A stretch of 64,000 nt of DNA from assembly GCF_002584985.1 (NCBI RefSeq), contig NZ_NUPZ01000020.1, positions 1 to 64,000 of the forward strand, read 5' to 3'. How positions within the stretch are numbered: the first letter of the stretch is position 1; each line of letters opens with the position of its first letter. Below are positions 63,833-64,000 of the stretch, in pieces. This stretch comes from Bacillus sp. AFS029637 (GTDB taxonomy: Bacteria; Bacillota; Bacilli; Bacillales; Bacillaceae_G). The position numbers were made by a program, and so were the translations under genes. The notes under the pieces were generated by a model. That model worked only from the letters and a program-made list of their open reading frames with translations, had not been told where the DNA came from and did not search any database.

Positions 63833-64000
63833 TTAACCAATAGAACCTTCCATCTCAAACTTAATCAGGCGGTTCATTTCAACTGCGTATTCCATTGGAA
63901 GTTCGCGAGTGAATGGTTCGATGAAGCCCATTACGATCATTTCTGTAGCTTCTTGCTCAGAAATACCGCGGCTCATTAGGTAGAATAATTGTTCTTCTGA
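63833..64000 (-). CDS. sufB: Fe-S cluster assembly protein SufB, C-terminal part
   Basis: Only the last 55 residues are inside the window ([18 protein letters not shown] then [10 protein letters not shown], ending KFEMEGSIG). This is the very conserved SufB C-terminus of the SufBC2D scaffold. The gene continues beyond the right edge. It is the last gene of the suf operon, followed by repeats and a strong terminator. Confidence 0.95.
   Translation of the reverse strand, partial: SEEQLFYLMSRGISEQEATEMIVMGFIEPFTRELPMEYAVEMNRLIKFEMEGSIG

Overview
The window is a low-GC Firmicute chromosome segment, almost certainly from the Bacillus cereus group. Three things point there: an AlkD protein carrying all the residues known for the B. 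cereus DNA glycosylase (W109, D113, R148, W187), a decayed IS231-type transposase start, and a gene order that follows the B. subtilis yug-yui-yum-yut-yun arc with group-specific insertions. Most of it is core genome. Many genes use TTG or GTG starts placed 6-10 bases after a strong AGGAGG-type site, so several starts given here are shorter than the longest reading frame. One gene, yunD, appears to start at CTG.

Layout. At 1-130 two tandem promoters of an rRNA operon point out of the left edge on the minus strand. 0.3-12.6 kb is the yug/kap block: MgtC-like protein, K+ channel, yugN, pgi, yugI, alaT-alaR, a 2-hydroxyacid dehydrogenase, yugF, yugE, patB, a SodC-like lipoprotein, kapB and kapD; kinB is not between patB and kapB. 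12.8-27 kb carries an ArsB/NhaD-type transporter, alkD, a T-box-controlled single-chain glycyl-tRNA synthetase, bioY behind a BirA-type operator, pgcA and galU (UDP-glucose supply), the sporulation diadenylate cyclase cdaS, pepA, yuiC, yuiB and a Nudix hydrolase. 27.1-28.7 kb is an accessory patch: a GC-richer FUSC-family gene between an IS231-like end and a transposase remnant. 28.7-31.4 kb is the divergent ndh/ferredoxin-NADP reductase pair with a Rex-like operator. 31.4-43 kb mixes MFS, HTH, DUF523, YxeA and GNAT genes with dapF, yutM, yuzB, yutJ, a Spo0E-like small gene, a FetAB-like ABC exporter and a 41-bp tandem repeat. 43-64 kb is the yut/yun arc (yuzD, yutI, yutH, yutG, yutF, a SufR-like regulator, yutE, glpX, yutD, yutC, lipA, lytH, yunB-yunD), ending in the C-terminus of sufB.

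Themes. Iron-sulfur cluster assembly and use recur in the right half (yutM, yuzB, yutI, SufR-like regulator, lipA, sufB). Sporulation and spore-envelope functions are also dense (kapB, kapD, cdaS, Spo0E-like, yutH, yutC, lytH, yunB). Redox balance is represented by ndh, fnr and yutJ.

The least explained objects are a roughly 200-base promoter-to-terminator unit with nested perfect helices and no convincing protein (53.16-53.37 kb), two dispersed intergenic repeat families (41.5 and 63.4 kb; 45.1 and 63.7 kb), the FUSC/IS231 cassette, hairpins sitting in the leaders of two tiny genes, and a G-quadruplex-like run at 63.3 kb.
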